Part shown: piece by piece, positions 1 through 53,071 of the stretch
Layout of the letters: each line of letters opens with the position of its first letter
Position numbering within the stretch: position 1 is the stretch's first letter
DNA from: Palaemon carinicauda
Taxonomy: Eukaryota > Arthropoda > Malacostraca > Decapoda > Palaemonidae
DNA: 64,000 bases
Reading direction: 5' to 3'
Assembly: GCF_036898095.1 (NCBI RefSeq)
Contig: NC_090751.1
Location: 86,441,120-86,505,119 of the forward strand
The notes under the pieces: generated by a model
The model's input: only the letters and a program-made list of their open reading frames with translations
Told to the model about the DNA's origin: nothing
Database searches by the model: none
Position numbers and translations under genes: made by a program

Positions 1-228
1 CATTCACATCTGAGTGAGGAAGACCAAGCTTTGCTGAAGGTAAGGACACATGAAGTTAGAGCTGTCGCAACTTCAGTGGCCTTTAAACAAAATAGATCTC
101 TGCGAAGTATAATGGACGCAACCTATTGGAGAAGCAAGTCAGTGTTCGCGTCTTTTTATCTTAAGGATGTCCAGTCTCTTTACGAGGACTGCTACACTCT
201 GGGACCATTCGTAGCAGCGAGAGGGTGA
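1..228 (+). CDS. Tyrosine recombinase C-terminus, DIRS copy A (partial)
   Basis: The frame is open from base 1 to the TGA at 226-228 (75 residues), with its N-terminus outside the window. It carries the last two catalytic boxes of the phage-integrase fold: an H-x-x-R motif (THEVRAVATS) and, about 50 residues on, the nucleophile tyrosine in a FASFYLKDV context preceded by a Trp-Arg-Ser stretch. In DIRS elements this enzyme inserts circular cDNA without target duplication. The same region of copy B (16722-16952) matches it almost residue for residue. It is inside a transposon and is probably a relic, although this piece contains no stop. Confidence 0.75.
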   Translation, partial: HSHLSEEDQALLKVRTHEVRAVATSVAFKQNRSLRSIMDATYWRSKSVFASFYLKDVQSLYEDCYTLGPFVAARG

Positions 229-660
229 GGGCTCAACCACTACAATCCCCTAATTCCATAACCTTTTTAATCTTTCTCTTGAAATGTTTTTTATTGTTGT
301 TTTTGGGTTGTCCGGAAGGCTAAGAAGCCTTTCGCATCCTGGTTGATTTGGCGGGTGGTCAAATTCTTTTCTTGAGAAGCGCCTAGATTAGAGGTTTTGA
401 TGAGGTCCTGTGGTATGGGTTGCAACCCTTCATACTTCAGATCCTAGGGGTCGCTCAGCATCCTAAGAGGATCGCGAGGCTCCGTAAGGAAGACGTACTT
501 AAAAAGGCAGAGTAATTGTTCAAGTCGACTTCCTTACCAGGTACCTATTTATTTTGTTTTTGTTATTTTGATAACTTCTAAAATGAAATAAAAAAATCCT
601 TAGCTCATAATGATGTAAACATTTATTGCTGGTCTCTACCCACCCCCCTGGGTGTGAATC

Positions 661-1003
661 AGCTATTATAATCACCGGCTAAGTTAAATATTGAAAAATG
701 TTATTTTGATAATAAAATAAATTTTTGAATATACTTACCCGGTGATTATAAATTAAAGGACCCTCCCTTCCTTCCCAATAGAGACGCAGTGGACCGAGGA
801 GAAAATTGAGTTTTTTGTTTACAATGAGTACTGGGTATCTGGACGACAGATGGCGCTGTTGAAGTACACCCCCTACCTGCATAGCGATCGCTGGCGGATT
901 TTTTCCGTAGAGTTTTCTGTCAAGCAGCAGAGCTGCAGCTATTATAATCACTGGGTAAGTATATTCAAAAATTTATTTTATCATCAAACTAACATTTTTT
1001 AAT
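661..1003 (+). repeat. Internal complementary region and right terminal repeat of copy A
   Basis: The stretch 700-750 (AAATTTTTGAATATACTTAC core) is the inverse complement of the terminal stretch 937-1003 (GTAAGTATATTCAAAAATTT core). The bases before it (661-700) resemble the complement of a family 1 left end. About 185 bp separate the two arms. The layout is identical to 17338-17673 in copy B. Confidence 0.65.
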
Positions 1004-3299
1004 TTTTTACTTTATAAAAAGGACTAACTCTGGCACTATCATCTAGTCATGATAACAAACACTGGTCTGAATTAATGATTGATGACAGGTAAAATGTTAC
1101 ATTATTGATAAGACCTTTGTGGTAGAGGATCTTGTTGAGTTTCATTAGCCAAAAGCTATAATTTTATGGTGATAGATAGATGGATTGATGCTAATTGGTG
1201 TCACTAAGTCTTTTTAGTCTTTAAATTGTAAAGTTCAGTGCATTCATACAGCAACTAAACATCTAATTTTACTTTTGTCATAATCTATTTAGCTAGGATA
1301 TAAAGGATCTCCCTTGCCTTTTTTGAATTATATGAAGAACCAAGAAGGTTAATGGAGGTTGGAAGTACTGTACTTCACCTGTTTCCGTGCAGATCACTGA
1401 CGACGAGTTTGACTTGAGGAAGGTTTGAGTATCCTTAGGTCTTTCAGATAGTCCCTCCATGACTTTGTTGAGGGAGTTGATAGCTAAGGCTACTTCTCCC
1501 CTGGTACCCCCAGTGCCAGTGTCTCCCATGGTGTTACCTGTGGTAAAAGTGATGGTTATTCTCCCAGTGTCAATGACCTGGTTGGCGTCCCCTGTTGTAC
1601 ACCCCACCTAAGCCAAAAGAAAGGGGACACCCATGCCAGTGGAAAAAGTGCTGGCACATAAAATTGTCATGTCTGAGGTTGGCATAAGTCGGCCCCAGGA
1701 CCAAAAATGTGTGTTGTGCTGCTGCTTAGGGTTATCTCGTTCATCATCCCTGACCCGGTCAATCCTGTGTTAGCCAGCCCTTCCCCTATGCACGTCACAC
1801 CGACCATGTGGCTGGAAGTCTTGGGCCTGTAGCCCCTGCTTATTGTGCATGTGTTTAGATTGCCTGGAGGTTATCTCTGGGTGAGAGCTCTTAGACTAGA
1901 AGTCATAGCCCGCACAGGTTACTGTAATTTCACCTGATGTGGTCAAGAATTGACAAGCAGCTCTGCCCTAAGAGTAAATGCTTATTTGCAGTCTGGCTCA
2001 GCCCTGAGTGCAAGACTATGGGTCGGTCTTCAGCAGTGCAGAAGACCTGGTCAATTTTCTTTTAAAAAACGTATCTATAATTGAACGTGGGAATCAGTTT
2101 GCTTAAAACTACACAGCAGAAGGGAGGGGTTAAGGGGCAGCCTAAGCCCAGCATCTTTAAGCCAAAGATCAGGACCCATAAGGGAGCCGGAAGAAAAACA
2201 GTAGAGGCCTAGACCTCTGTACCCACTGATACCTGCACGGGAGGAGGTAAAAAGATCTGATTGATAGCAGTAAGACCCAGTGAGTCAAAGGGACTGGGTG
2301 AGGAGTAGGAAGAGTTTGAGTGAGAGAGTTGATGATAATGATGGGAGTCAAAAGTCTCGGTTTATTGACCTTGACCTGGATGGCTGGATTCATAAGAGCT
2401 ATATTCCACTAAGGAGCATTTGCTGTTTTAAGTCAAGTTCAGCCTGAGAGCAAGGCCATAGGTGCAGTCTTCAACAGAGCTGAGGACTTAGTCAATTTGC
2501 TTTTTCTTATATTGGCATGTTTATATATTTTTGGGTATAATTTGGACAGGCCATAACTATCTATGACTTAAATACAGGATTAAGGATTTATTGAACAGAA
2601 GTGGCAGTAGAAGAAAGAAAAATTTTAATAGTACAGTAATTAGACCCACTGAGCATTAGGGACTGGGTGAGGAGTGTGGAAGAATTTTGCAGCACAAAAA
2701 GAGTGGGAGATAAAAGTCCCAGGTAAGCTTAAGGTTGAGGCTGAGGACAGGGGAAAAGACCCAGTGAGAGTAGTGGCTGGGTGAGGAGAGAAAGTTTGGA
2801 GAGAGAGAGAGACTTGGCAGTGGTTGGAGACAAGGTCCCTAATAAGTTTAAGAGCGTGCCTGTAACCCTGCTTGTTGCTGTTTTGTGTGCCCCTATGAGT
2901 GTGTCTTTCATCACCCCCGTGTGGTTCTTCCCCTCGGGGTAGTGTTGTTGTCACTGGTCGCTCAGACCTTGACTGCTTGTAGAGCCTGAGCTTAAGGTTG
3001 GGAAGAGGAAGAAATGTGAGCATTCTTCTTCCTCCTCTGACTCCTTCTTGTCTTCTTCTTCCTTCGACTCCAATACTGATGCTTCTTCTAAGATGAAGTA
3101 GAAGGAGAGGAAGAGTTTGAAGAAGTCCAGGAAGGCCAAACATGGTTGTAATGAAAATGCTCCTTATGACAGTTCTCTTTCTGGGATGGGCAGTGGGCAA
3201 CTGTGGTGCTGGGGTCGGGACCAAAGCTCAGTATCACGGCTCCATCATTGCCGTTGCCAGGCCCAAGGGATTGCCTGCTCACTGGCAGGGGAGCTCTCC

Positions 3300-3520
3300 T
3301 TCTTTGCCTCTCAGTCGGCGACTGTGAAATTGTCGGCAATAGTCTCCCTCCAAGCTGTCTCTTGGTTTAACCAATGGTCAGGTGCAGTGACATACTTTGC
3401 AAATTCAAGAGGGTTTTCAACCCCGGAGTCTTTGAAGGAGTACACGAGTCTTGTGCAGTTCTGTGGTAAGGCAGTGACCTTTCTTGCATACCAGTCAGCC
3501 AACCAATGAGCCAACTGGGT
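3300..3520 (+). pseudogene. Gag-like core domain of DIRS copy C
   Basis: On the + strand this encodes a leucine/tryptophan-rich segment ending in GKAVTFLAYQSANQ followed by a stop and then ANWV. The same segment occurs in copy E at 24690-24900 (GKAVTFMAQ, then ANWVL). I associate this pattern with DIRS gag proteins, though without a database check. The antisense frame is also open and looks conserved between C and E, but I take it as a shadow. Confidence 0.5.
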
Positions 3521-4159
3521 TTCCTATTTCTCAAAATAATTTAGTCCAGAATAACTCTTTTGCTTTAAAACTCTTCGCTGCGGGCAGAAATGTCTCTCCT
3601 TCCAAGGAGTTGTGTCCAGTTGGCATTGGAGAGGTGAAGAAGTGCTTTGCAGGACTCTCTGATCCAGAGCACAGTTTCTTTTAAGATCCCTGGCCCTTTG
3701 ATGGCAGCTGCAGCCAAATCCTTTGGTTCACCCAACCCTTTGTGATCAGGTGCTAGGAAGGGCCCTGTGCCTGTTCCCAGACCCCTATCCAGACCGCTCA
3801 CAACTTTATACAAAATGAGCTTGTGCATGCACAGCCCTTTTGAGCTCCCCATCCTGGTTCCTTTAGGGAGGGCAGCAATGGGAAGAAGGGGGAGAGGGAA
3901 ATGCTTGGTGCCGGTGTTCCCCTTCTCCTGCTGTTGAGATGAGGTAGATGCCTGTAATGCCATTGGGCAACCTGACATAGAAACGGGGCCAAACAATGGG
4001 TAATGAGTGCCCTTCTGGAGGGTTACTTACTACCTTTTCATGACTGTTGTTGCCCCGTATTCCACTTACCTATATAGTTCTAGTCTGATCCTCCAAAATT
4101 ACCAAAAGGCCTAGCAGACAGGTGGAAGGATGTTGAAGAAGAATGCGCTCAAAGTCGTT

Positions 4160-4815
4160 TGAGACAAGTCTTCAAGCTTCTATAAGCAACTCTTCCGGGC
4201 GGAGAAGTCAACTGGGGACTGTAAACCGGTCATCGACCTCTCTGCACTGAACAAATTTTTTCGACAAATAAAGTTCATTATGGAAACACTACGTTCTGTG
4301 CTGTGTTCCATCAGAGAGGGATTCTTCAGTTTCTCAGAGGAGTTGAAGGATGTGTAATTTCTAGTACCTGTGCATCAGTCCTCTCAAAAGTACCTCTGCT
4401 TCTCCCCATACTGTATGGTGTACCAGTTTAAGACTCTGTGCTTTGGACTATGTAAAGCTCCCCAGGTGTTCATTCAGATGTTCACCTTGGTAGGAGCTTG
4501 GGTCCACTTGCAAGAGATATGTACAGTATTTTGACATTTGGCTCATCCTGGTCTCCTCAGCAAGGCAGTTACTACAGGATCGAGATTGGATTTGCAGATT
4601 TTGCTACGATCTGGGGATTGTGATAAACCGGAAGTCAAATTTCATACTGAAGCAGAGGTTGAAGTACTTGGGCATGCTGATAGACACCACAGCAGCCAGT
4701 CTTTCTGTCAGACGATTGTATCAGCAAGCTCAAGGATTTTGCACGATCATTTCTGTTCAAGGTAGAAGTCTAAGCTCAGCGCTGGCAGTCTTCTCTGCCA
4801 CCTTTCTTTTCTAGA
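4160..4815 (+). pseudogene. Reverse transcriptase remnant of DIRS copy C
   Basis: The RT palm is recognisable across frames. A KPVIDLSALNKF motif lies near 4215-4260, a FKTLCFGLCKAPQVF motif near 4430-4475, the active-site box near 4527-4545, and YLGMLIDTT near 4660-4690. The active-site box reads YFDIWL, so the second catalytic aspartate (4536-4538) has become isoleucine. There is an in-frame stop after EELKDV. It cannot be an active enzyme. Confidence 0.7.
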
Positions 4816-6340
4816 GAGACTTGTTTGATACAGGTGCCTTCTGTTCCTTCCAGTTCCAGTAGGACAGAGGCTCGGGTCAATCTTATCTGGTTGCTGAATG
4901 AGGAAACTCTCATCAGAGAAGTTACACTCGGCTCTCTGTCTTTAGACATGCAACTGTGTTGAAGGAGGTGTGACACTCTCCTGAATGACCTGATCATCTC
5001 AGGTATATCATTCCAAGAAGAAATGTATCCGCATCAACGTCCTAGAAATGTAAGAATGTTTGAGGAGGCACTTGGTAGTGTTGATGAGCGACCACACCAC
5101 TGTAATAACTTCCGTCAACAAGCTAGGGCCAAGCCTGTGTGACGTTCTATGATGTAGAGATGTCAGCCAGCTAAATTCCAAATCAGAAGAATGTACCCTG
5201 TACTAGGAAGACACACTCAGTCGTCAGGGACAGGTTGTAGATTCAGAGTGGTCCCTATATCTGTGCGTAGCAAAGAGGCTTCTTGCCCTGTGGGGTTCAC
5301 CAGAGATTAATCTGTTTGCCACATGGTTAAACAGGAAGCTACCCATGTTTTGCTTCCTCATTACACACTCATGGGCAGTGTTTGAAGATGCCTTCCAACA
5401 CCCATGGGATCACCTGGGCACTATGCCCTTTCTCTATTCAGCCTAATCTACCCTTTATTCAACCATGTATTGATTACGCCAGGACTCGGGATAATCCTGG
5501 TAGCTCCCAGATGGCCTCATGCCAAGTGGTATCCCTATGTATTAGCACTTCTAATCAAGGTCCCCTAGAGAACTACACAGGGGTTGACACTCTGTCAGCC
5601 TCATCTTCAGAGGTACCACCCATCCAAAGGCTACCAAGCATCTCCTCCGAGCAAAAGGCTTTTTGCGAGGCACTGCACAGATGTCTGAGGACTGTACCAG
5701 GGATGATCCTCTACAGCAGTCTACCAAGTGTAGCGGGCTAGCTTCCGCAATTGGTGCTGTAGAAGGGATACTTCTCCGGTTGTAGTAACTCTAGCACAGA
5801 CTGTGGATTTCCTCATATTCCTTCGCCAAGAGAAGCGCCTCTCACTTGGGACTGTTAAAGGCTACTACTCAACCTTAGGCTTGGTCTTTTGACCGTAGGT
5901 TATGGACATTTCCTTGTGGGAGTTGGTTATGCTTATAAGGAGCTTCGAGGAGATTTGCCCATCCTGGGATCTAAGGCCCACAAAGTGGGACATGACCCTT
6001 GTTCTCAAGGTTCTTATGCATATCCAGTGTGAACCTTTGAGAAGGTCATCAGACAGAGATCTAACTCTCAAGGCTGTCTTTTTGGTAGCTTTAACATAGG
6101 CGAGTTTCTTGGTGTCTTTTGCTTAGTCACATAGGCTGAGGGGTGGAAGGAGGTCTCCTTTAATTTGTGCTGGTTTTGTGGAGAACCCACCACCGCATAA
6201 TACCTGTTTCAAGACCTTCTCCATCCCCTCTCTCTGTGAAACATTGGATGGTGACTGAGAGGAGATGCACCTTCACAGCCTTTTACCTTCGAGAATGTAC
6301 CAACAAATAATCCCTTGAGACCTTTGTCTATGGTAACACA
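4816..6340 (+). pseudogene. RNase H and tyrosine recombinase remnant of DIRS copy C
   Basis: The RNase H part is reduced to a trace (VLMSDHTTVI near 5071-5105, compare SDNTT in copy E). The recombinase core-binding domain is visible at about 5765-5890 (VVVTLAQTVDFLIFLRQ, then GTVKGYYSTL). The tyrosine box is at about 6270-6320 (FTAFYLRECTNK followed by a TAA, then SLETFVYG). Several stops separate these pieces. The order RT, RNase H, recombinase is the DIRS order. Confidence 0.6.
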
Positions 6341-7109
6341 TACAGTAGATGTAAGTCTGGAATGAATGGTAGAATGACTGGCTCTTCTACTTTATTTTTA
6401 TTTCCCCTCTCTTGGGGATGAATCTGTTAAAAACGTTACATGCTGGATCTGACTTGATACTGGTAAGTTACACTCCTGAGCACCATTCTTTAATTCTAAA
6501 GAATTATTGCCCCATTCATCTTAATGAGGGGGAGAATTATACCAACATATTAATCGTCATACACCAGGTATATTATTCTGGACTGCCGTCCCCTTCTGGG
6601 TAAGGGATCCCTTCTTTGACCATGTACCAATCTTCTTGGACAGTCCAAGCCCAATTCAGCCGATTCATCCCAATGATAGACAGATAGGAGGCTGCTGGAG
6701 CTCTCTTCTTTGCTTCTGTACGGGACCAGGCAAACTGTCATTTCCAAGGAAGAAAAAGAACCAACCAGTTCAGTTCTGGGGGGACTTCCGACCCACCAAG
6801 CAGTGGGTTTCCCTATTTAAGTGGCAAAAGGTTTTTACTGTATACAAGTAGGAACAATTAGCCAATTTCTAAAGTAATTTGTATATTTCTTAGTCTGTAA
6901 AAACTTGAGTCATTTAGTTAAATTTCCCTTTGCAACCACCCTTTTCAGTCCCAAGCCAAAGTTCAAAGTGAGGCTTTACCTTGTTAGTGAATTCAATGGC
7001 TATCCCAGGTTGTGCAAAAATCAACTCCCTATTTAAAGGACTCAGGTTTGTATAGCTAGGAAAAATCCAAAGTACTTAATTTTTTTTGATGAGCAATCTG
7101 CTTTTTCAG

Positions 7110-35818
<28,709 letters not shown>

Positions 35819-38068
35819 AATGAGACAAGAATTTGGGTATTTTAGAAAAAGATGTTTATGATGGATTGTTCCTGTAATTTGCATTTTGTGACTTCTGTAG
35901 TGAATAGAAAATTTCATGATTAAGTAGTCAGGACTTTATAAAGTATATTTTGTTGTTTATAATAATTTTATTGCAAATGCATTTAATATATTTCACTTGA
36001 GTTTTATTATCATTTACTCTAGTTTTTTAAGTACTGTATGTTATTGGTACTATATATAGAAAAAATCTCAATATTCTAAGGAAAGGTATTCTTATTGTTT
36101 AATAAACATTATATTAAGACTAACAAGATTATTTATGGAAAGGAACTATCATTGGTTAAGAGTTCAGATATTTCATGGTGCTTTCAGTCAAATATTTTTG
36201 TCTTGCATTGTTGTTAAAATTGTACATATTTTTGTACAAAATTGCAAACTATTATGATGATATAATTCCTTCCCTGTCCAATTAATTTGTACTAGTATAA
36301 ATAATGCAAGTCATTTTTATTTTGTTACACCTTGAAAGGAGTAAAATACAAACTGCAACACAATTTATATTGTTGTCTAAAGAAAAACAGTAGTATGTTA
36401 TACATATAGCAAAATTTATTTTCTCATTTATAAAAAACCTAGTAATCATTTATAAGAAAGGATGTTCATTTTTAATTCTTTTAACCCTTTTACCCCCAGG
36501 CTATTTGGAAATGTCCAACCCTTAACCCCCAAGGGTTATTTTTTTTCAAGCACATTTTGCAGTATATTTTTTTTAAATTACTCCAACAGCCTTAATTTGT
36601 GTCATAGAGAAGTCAGATTGGTGTCATTCTCTTGGAAAATGCCTGAAGTTTCTCAAAAAATTATCAAAAATATGCAAAAAAAAAATTTAAATAGCAGTTT
36701 TTTTCAAGTACGTACCGGTCCATCCATGGGGGTAATGGGATGAGTTTTGTGAAACGTACAAGTACGTCGTTTTGGGGGTAGAAGGGTTAAGCTTACAAAT
36801 ATGGAATGAATTTATCTTATATTAAATGGCAGTGTGATCAGGAGCATGACATCATGCCCCAGCATAGACTAGCTGGAGAGTTAGTATTAGATTATTCCCT
36901 TTACAATTTATACAGTACGCATTGTTATTGTTGTGGTGATAAATCTTATCCTGTATCCATAGCAAGACTTTAGAAAGCGTGAAACTTCACAAATTTGGTA
37001 CGCTAGGTTTCACATCAGTAAACTGAAAAGGTTGTTAATGATTCTTTAAATGTAAGCAGTTTTATAATTGTCACTTGAGAGTAGTCCAATGTTACATTGC
37101 TAAGTGATACTGTTTTGTAGTTGTTGAATGCAGCAGAGCACCTAAGCAACAAGAATTCTATTCAGACATTACTATATATTGTATCTCAGCTGCTGCACAG
37201 GATCCTGTCATACATTAATGAAAAATCAGTTTTATTGGAAAAACAATGTTGTATTGAGGTATATGCAATAATTCCTCCAAATATATTTCCATCAGTATCC
37301 CACTTATTAATAAGAATTCATTAGAAATGATTATTTGAAAATGTTTTTTTTTACATTTTCATGAAATAATTTTAGAATTGAAATGTCTGGAAATAATAGA
37401 TATATGTTTAAATGGTAATTTCCCATAAGTCATCTGTTTGTAAATATTTCTTTGAAATTCAGAATTTATGGAATAAATTTATACAGTATCATATAATTTC
37501 TAGGATGCAAAAGACTTGATTAATTTCTCCTTTCCATATAGATTATAATTTCCATATAAAATGAATTATGAATTTTGCTGATTGCCCTGTTAGGAATATC
37601 ACTACTGTATTATTAAAGCTTAGATTTCCATTACATTCTGTACCCTAGCATATCTTTCCCACAAATCTGATTTTCCCTAAGTGAATTCTTCATAGATTGG
37701 AATTAAGTGTATTTGTCATCTGGTAATTAGTAATAAGATATGAGTCATGTTAATAGTTACTCTGTAACTGTTAAAGCTCTTTGTCATATGGGTTGGTGAA
37801 TTTTCTAACTTGTCTTGTAGAGGCTATTTTCCCGTATTCTTATTTTGATTTATACACCAAAAATACAAGGAACTACATCCTTAACAAATATCTAAACCTT
37901 TCAAAGAAATATATAGATGCCATAATTTAGATACTAGAACTAAGAAACTCATTTCTATGAGCTAATGTTCACTCATTTTATCTTGAAGCATTTAATGTTA
38001 GATGAACTTATGGTGGTATTCTTGTGTATGTGTTCTGATGTTGGAGAATTATTTTGAGTCCACACCAA
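35819..38068. other. Convergent intergenic region between COMMD10 and the LOXL gene
   Basis: AT-rich, 3' flanks of both genes. It contains a piggyBac-like MITE (36481-36790). The open frames here (for example 37121-37324) show no recognisable domain. Confidence 0.55.
36481..36790. mobile_element. piggyBac-like MITE with TTAA ends
   Basis: Bounded by TTAA at 36481-36484 and 36787-36790. The ends are inverted, TTAACCCTTTTACCCCCA versus TTAACCCTTCTACCCCCA, one mismatch over 18 bases. TTAA targets followed by CCC are typical of piggyBac. At 310 bp it has no transposase. An internal palindromic CAAGTACGTACC / ACGTACAAGTACGT motif is present. Confidence 0.75.
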
Positions 38069-48745
<10,677 letters not shown>

Positions 48746-49405
48746 CTGTAAGAAATTGAATGTGGTTATATAATGAATACCTTACATCAAAACGTTTTTA
48801 GTATTGTCTTTAATCCTAATACAGTTCACTGTAGGCATTAATGATGGATATTTGGAATGTCCTTTTGGATCTCCTCTAGCTACAGCCACTTTTTAGCTCT
48901 TAATGTGTACTGTATCCAGTGCTGAAGATTCTTTATAATATTCCTCTGGCCCTTTGCTTGCACTTCTACCTTACCTCCGTTCCCTCTTACTTTTTTCCAT
49001 TGCCTATCTAACTTCTTTTAGCCTTTACTTCATATTGTAACTACTGGATTTTCAGCCAGTTGCGTTTGGGTACTGAATAGCCTCACAGGCCCCAGCACTG
49101 GACTATGTAGCCTGAATTTTTAAATCCAATCTTTTAATTATACCTTCATAGTACAACTGCCATATGATTTACTCATCTGCCCTCCAGCACTGAATGGTGT
49201 ACATAATCTCTCTTATCCAGTCCATTCAGAATTTAGAGAAGCTTAAACTTTACTTGTTGATGTTTTGCAAAAAGACACAATTTGGATAGGGGTCTGTCAA
49301 GAACTGCTCAAGGTAGGCTAAATCTTACTTGACAATATTGAATTTAAGGTTTTATATAATATGGCCATCAATAAAAATCTTGTCCATCATTTCATATAAT
49401 CATCT

Positions 49406-49533
<128 letters not shown>

Positions 49534-49989
49534 TGTAAAATTAATCCAGTTTACAGATATGTCTTGATTGGATCATGTAGCAATAGTTGTGTTAAGAAAT
49601 ATTCGTCAAAAGTTTTGAGGATAAATTTCGAAAATTTTGAAGTGGATATAAACATTTACTCTTATACTGTATAGTTATGAAATAAGATGCTTAAAAGCTC
49701 AACACTAACCATGCTGAGATGTTGTAAAATCTTGTCTGAAACTGGTGATGTTTTAAATTTCCAAAAAAAAAAAAAAAAAAAAAAATGAGTGATAAATTCA
49801 TATTTTTCTTGGTTGCCTTTCTAGAAGTAGCCCAGATTAACCACATCTGCAATTCTCTTCTTGATATATGTATTTTTTTCCTCATGCAAAAGGATTCAAT
49901 GCCCTTATTTCTGTATATACATATCTTTACTGTACTATTGACTTCAGGCAACTCTAAGAATGTAAAAGAAACTACATTCTCCCCAAAAC

Positions 49990-50056
<67 letters not shown>

Positions 50057-50600
50057 AACAACCCTAGATGGAAAAGCAGGATGCTGTAAGCCCAAGGGCT
50101 CCAACAGGGAAAATATCCCAGCAAGGAAAGGAAATAAGGAAAAACTACAAGAAAAGTTTAAGAACAATGATAAAATTAAAATAATTTGTTCATATATTGG
50201 CTATAAAAACTTCAAATAACAAGAGGATAACACTTGAAAATAATGTAAGAGAAAGGATAGAGTAGAGTGCCCGAGTGCATCCTCAAGCAAGAGAACTCTA
50301 ACCCAAGACACTGGATGACCATGGTACAGAGGCTAAGGCACTACCCAAGAATAGGAACAGTGGTTTGATTTTGGAGTGTCCTTCTCTTAGAAGAGCTGCT
50401 TACCATAGCTAGAGAGTCTCTTCTACCCTTACCAAGTGGAAAGTAGCCACTGAACAGTTACAGTACAATGGTTAATCTATTGAGAGAAGAAGAATTATTT
50501 GGTGATTTCAGTGTTGTCAAGTGTAGGAGGAAAGAGGAGAATGTGTAAAGAATTTGCCAAATTATTCGTGTAGGTGTCGGCAAAGATAGAGCCGTCAACA
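49990..50600 (-). repeat. LINE 3' end with (TAA)n tail
   Basis: (TTA)n at 49990-50055, then AACAACCCTAGATGGAAAAG and the GCCCAAGGGCTCCAACAGGG block shared with 8240-8300. A longer 3' UTR follows to about 50600 that differs from the 8213 copy, suggesting another subfamily. No RT is visible. Confidence 0.7.
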
Positions 50601-52309
50601 GATAGAGGGATCCAATGAATTACCGTCTAGACAGTAGACTCTAGAGTCAAAGGACCCAATAACTCTCTAGCGGTAGTATCTCAACGGGTGGCTGGTGCCT
50701 TGGTCAATCTGCTATTTCTACAAATCTCGACTACTGAGTGAAACTATTGAAATCAAAGCCATTATTGTAATTCGACAAGTAGAAATCGAATCTTACAGTC
50801 GACCCCATAGGAAGACGAGACTCAAAAATGGACAGAAGAAGAAGAGATTGCAATCGAAACTATAATTATGTTGCATAATTGCATTGTTATTGCGGAGGTG
50901 GGAGAGCAGAAGGCGTAGATTTGCTAAACAGCTGTTGTCAAGGTCAGTGGCTACGTATACTCTTATTATTTGCCGCTGTTTTAACATTGGACACTTGTGT
51001 ATAAAGGATGTTCTATAAGTTTTGCATCTTTAGTGTTGTCATGGCCTGTGTTATCTCCTGGCTTTATGAATGAATTTTTAATTTCTCTTCTGAAACTCTT
51101 TTCCAAATGATGTTTTTTTTACCTGTTGAATTGTGAAAACAATTGGGATGTTCGTTTGTAATATCCGCAAGTGCCTTGACCTAAAAGATAGAAGGTAAAA
51201 GAAGTAAGAGCTTGGCTGTCTTTTCGTCATTTAAAGCTAATCAGTGACGCCCACGAGAGGAAGATCGCCACACCAGCGATCTTGATTCTATGCAGGCAAA
51301 TAGATCTGGTGTCTCAAGTTGCTGACTTGGGAAAAAAAAAGCTTAATGTTGAACATATGAAAACGATGATTGTGGGTTCACTCTTCTCGAATAACAGTAA
51401 ATATGAAGTAAAGACGTATATCCTGTTTAAAGGGTTGTATGGATATAAAATATCATTGTAATTATTTGTGGAATTTTTTCTATATGTCAGTAGATACTTT
51501 ATGGGATTATGAATAAGATATGCTAGTTTGTGTAGGTTATTAAGAACGAACGTATTACCTCTTGAAAAAAAGAAGATAATTCACTACCATGCTCATCTTT
51601 CAACCACACCATCGGCCACTTTATTTCATTTGTGATCATCTTATCAGGCCTTCGATAATAGCCCCGCGGGGCACAATTTAGGTTTGTCATGTAGCCTACA
51701 GCAGTGTGTGCACAGTGCACTCTTTAAGCTGACATATTTGAAGAGCCACATAGTGTAGTTCATTCTATGATTCTTCTTGTCAAATCATGACTATCACACT
51801 ACAGTAATAAAATAGACAAGAAAGTCTTAAATTGGAGTCATTGTAAAATCATATGGATGCATATTTTAGTGTCTAGACCCCGATGTCGAGAAGAATTTTG
51901 GTTCAATTAACTTTAAACCACCCAAGACTAGTCTCTGTTGACACTAGGTTGGGTGTAGGATTTTTAGAAAATATTTCAAATACTTACTGAATGAGTCACT
52001 GCTCATAATTTGTCAATTTTGCTTCTCTGTGTGTCAGATTTTGTAACTTCCCAAGTTTGATTTTAGGTAAAAGTTAATATATACAGTTATAGTAGTCCAT
52101 TTCAACGATGAAACAATTAATTACTGGTTTCTTAATGGAACCTTCATATAGATATTTTTAACAAAAGTAGCATTGCTAAGACTGTCCAGTGACTCTTATT
52201 GCATTATTATTGAGTACTTGAAGCATGTTACACTTTAATAGCACGTAAATATAATTGTTCCTGTACTTGAAATATTTTATTTTGATTCGTCATTACTTCT
52301 CTTTTAGTT
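50601..52309. other. Stretch without recognised features
   Basis: AT-rich DNA upstream of the visible LOXL exons, probably intron or 5' flank. ORFs at 50793-50987 and 51523-51720 (- strand) carry no SRCR or signal-peptide pattern. Confidence 0.5.
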
Positions 52310-52529
<220 letters not shown>

Positions 52530-52835
52530 TCATCAATCAGCTTTTGGGACCAAAATCTTGTTTAGACAACACATATGTAGATGCTATAACAAGACTTCAT
52601 AATTTTATTTTGCAAATTCTTCACTACCACAAATTCAGTTTTATTTTCATTTAGTCGTAATATTTTTAAATGTAAGAATACTAGCATTTATTATTTTCCA
52701 TATCTCAATAAGTCTTGGTTAATTGTCCACACTTACAAAATGTTTCCATTGAACATTATCTAATATTGATATTATATTAACTAGAACATTACATATTCCT
52801 TTATATTTACCCGATTATATAAAGTTATAAGGCAG

Positions 52836-52956
<121 letters not shown>

Positions 52957-53071
52957 ATTATACCAAATTCACCCTTGCTACAAGGAATGGTATTATTATT
53001 TATATCCGGAGTCACTTCATGAATGAAAAGATACGGAGCAAAAATGTTTCAGAGATTTTCTTAACATCGAT

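Larger units (their letters stand above)
1..1003 (+). mobile_element. 3' end of DIRS-like YR retrotransposon, copy A (family 1)
   Basis: This is the right end of an element that begins outside the window. It holds the end of a tyrosine recombinase (1-228), a ~430 bp 3' non-coding stretch, an internal complementary region at about 661-750 and a right terminal repeat ending near 1003. The segment is collinear with 16690-17677 of copy B but clearly diverged. In both copies the terminal motif at 937-1003 is the inverse of the middle of the complementary region. The DIRS assignment rests on recombinase plus split inverted repeats, with no LTRs visible. The left part is not seen. Confidence 0.75.
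1340..7077 (+). mobile_element. DIRS-like YR retrotransposon, copy C (family 2), decayed
   Basis: This is a degenerate element collinear with copy E. It shows a gag-like region (1350-3700), a reverse transcriptase (4160-4815), RNase H traces (around 5070-5130), and a recombinase (5740-6340). It ends with a complementary region (about 6806-6925) and a right terminal repeat (about 7029-7077, with the GTATAGCTAGGAAAAAT motif). Many stops and shifts interrupt every domain. No left terminal repeat was found, so it is probably 5'-truncated near 1340. Its right end lies only about 30 bp upstream of a COMMD10 splice acceptor. Confidence 0.7.

Noticed and set aside
2640..3224. 194-residue - strand ORF in DIRS copy C
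   Set aside because: No recognisable domain; it opposes the element's coding strand and copy E shows no equivalent frame.
51523..51720. Candidate upstream LOXL exon on the - strand
   Set aside because: No SRCR start, signal peptide or convincing splice sites; the phase needed by the exon at 48599-48745 could not be matched.
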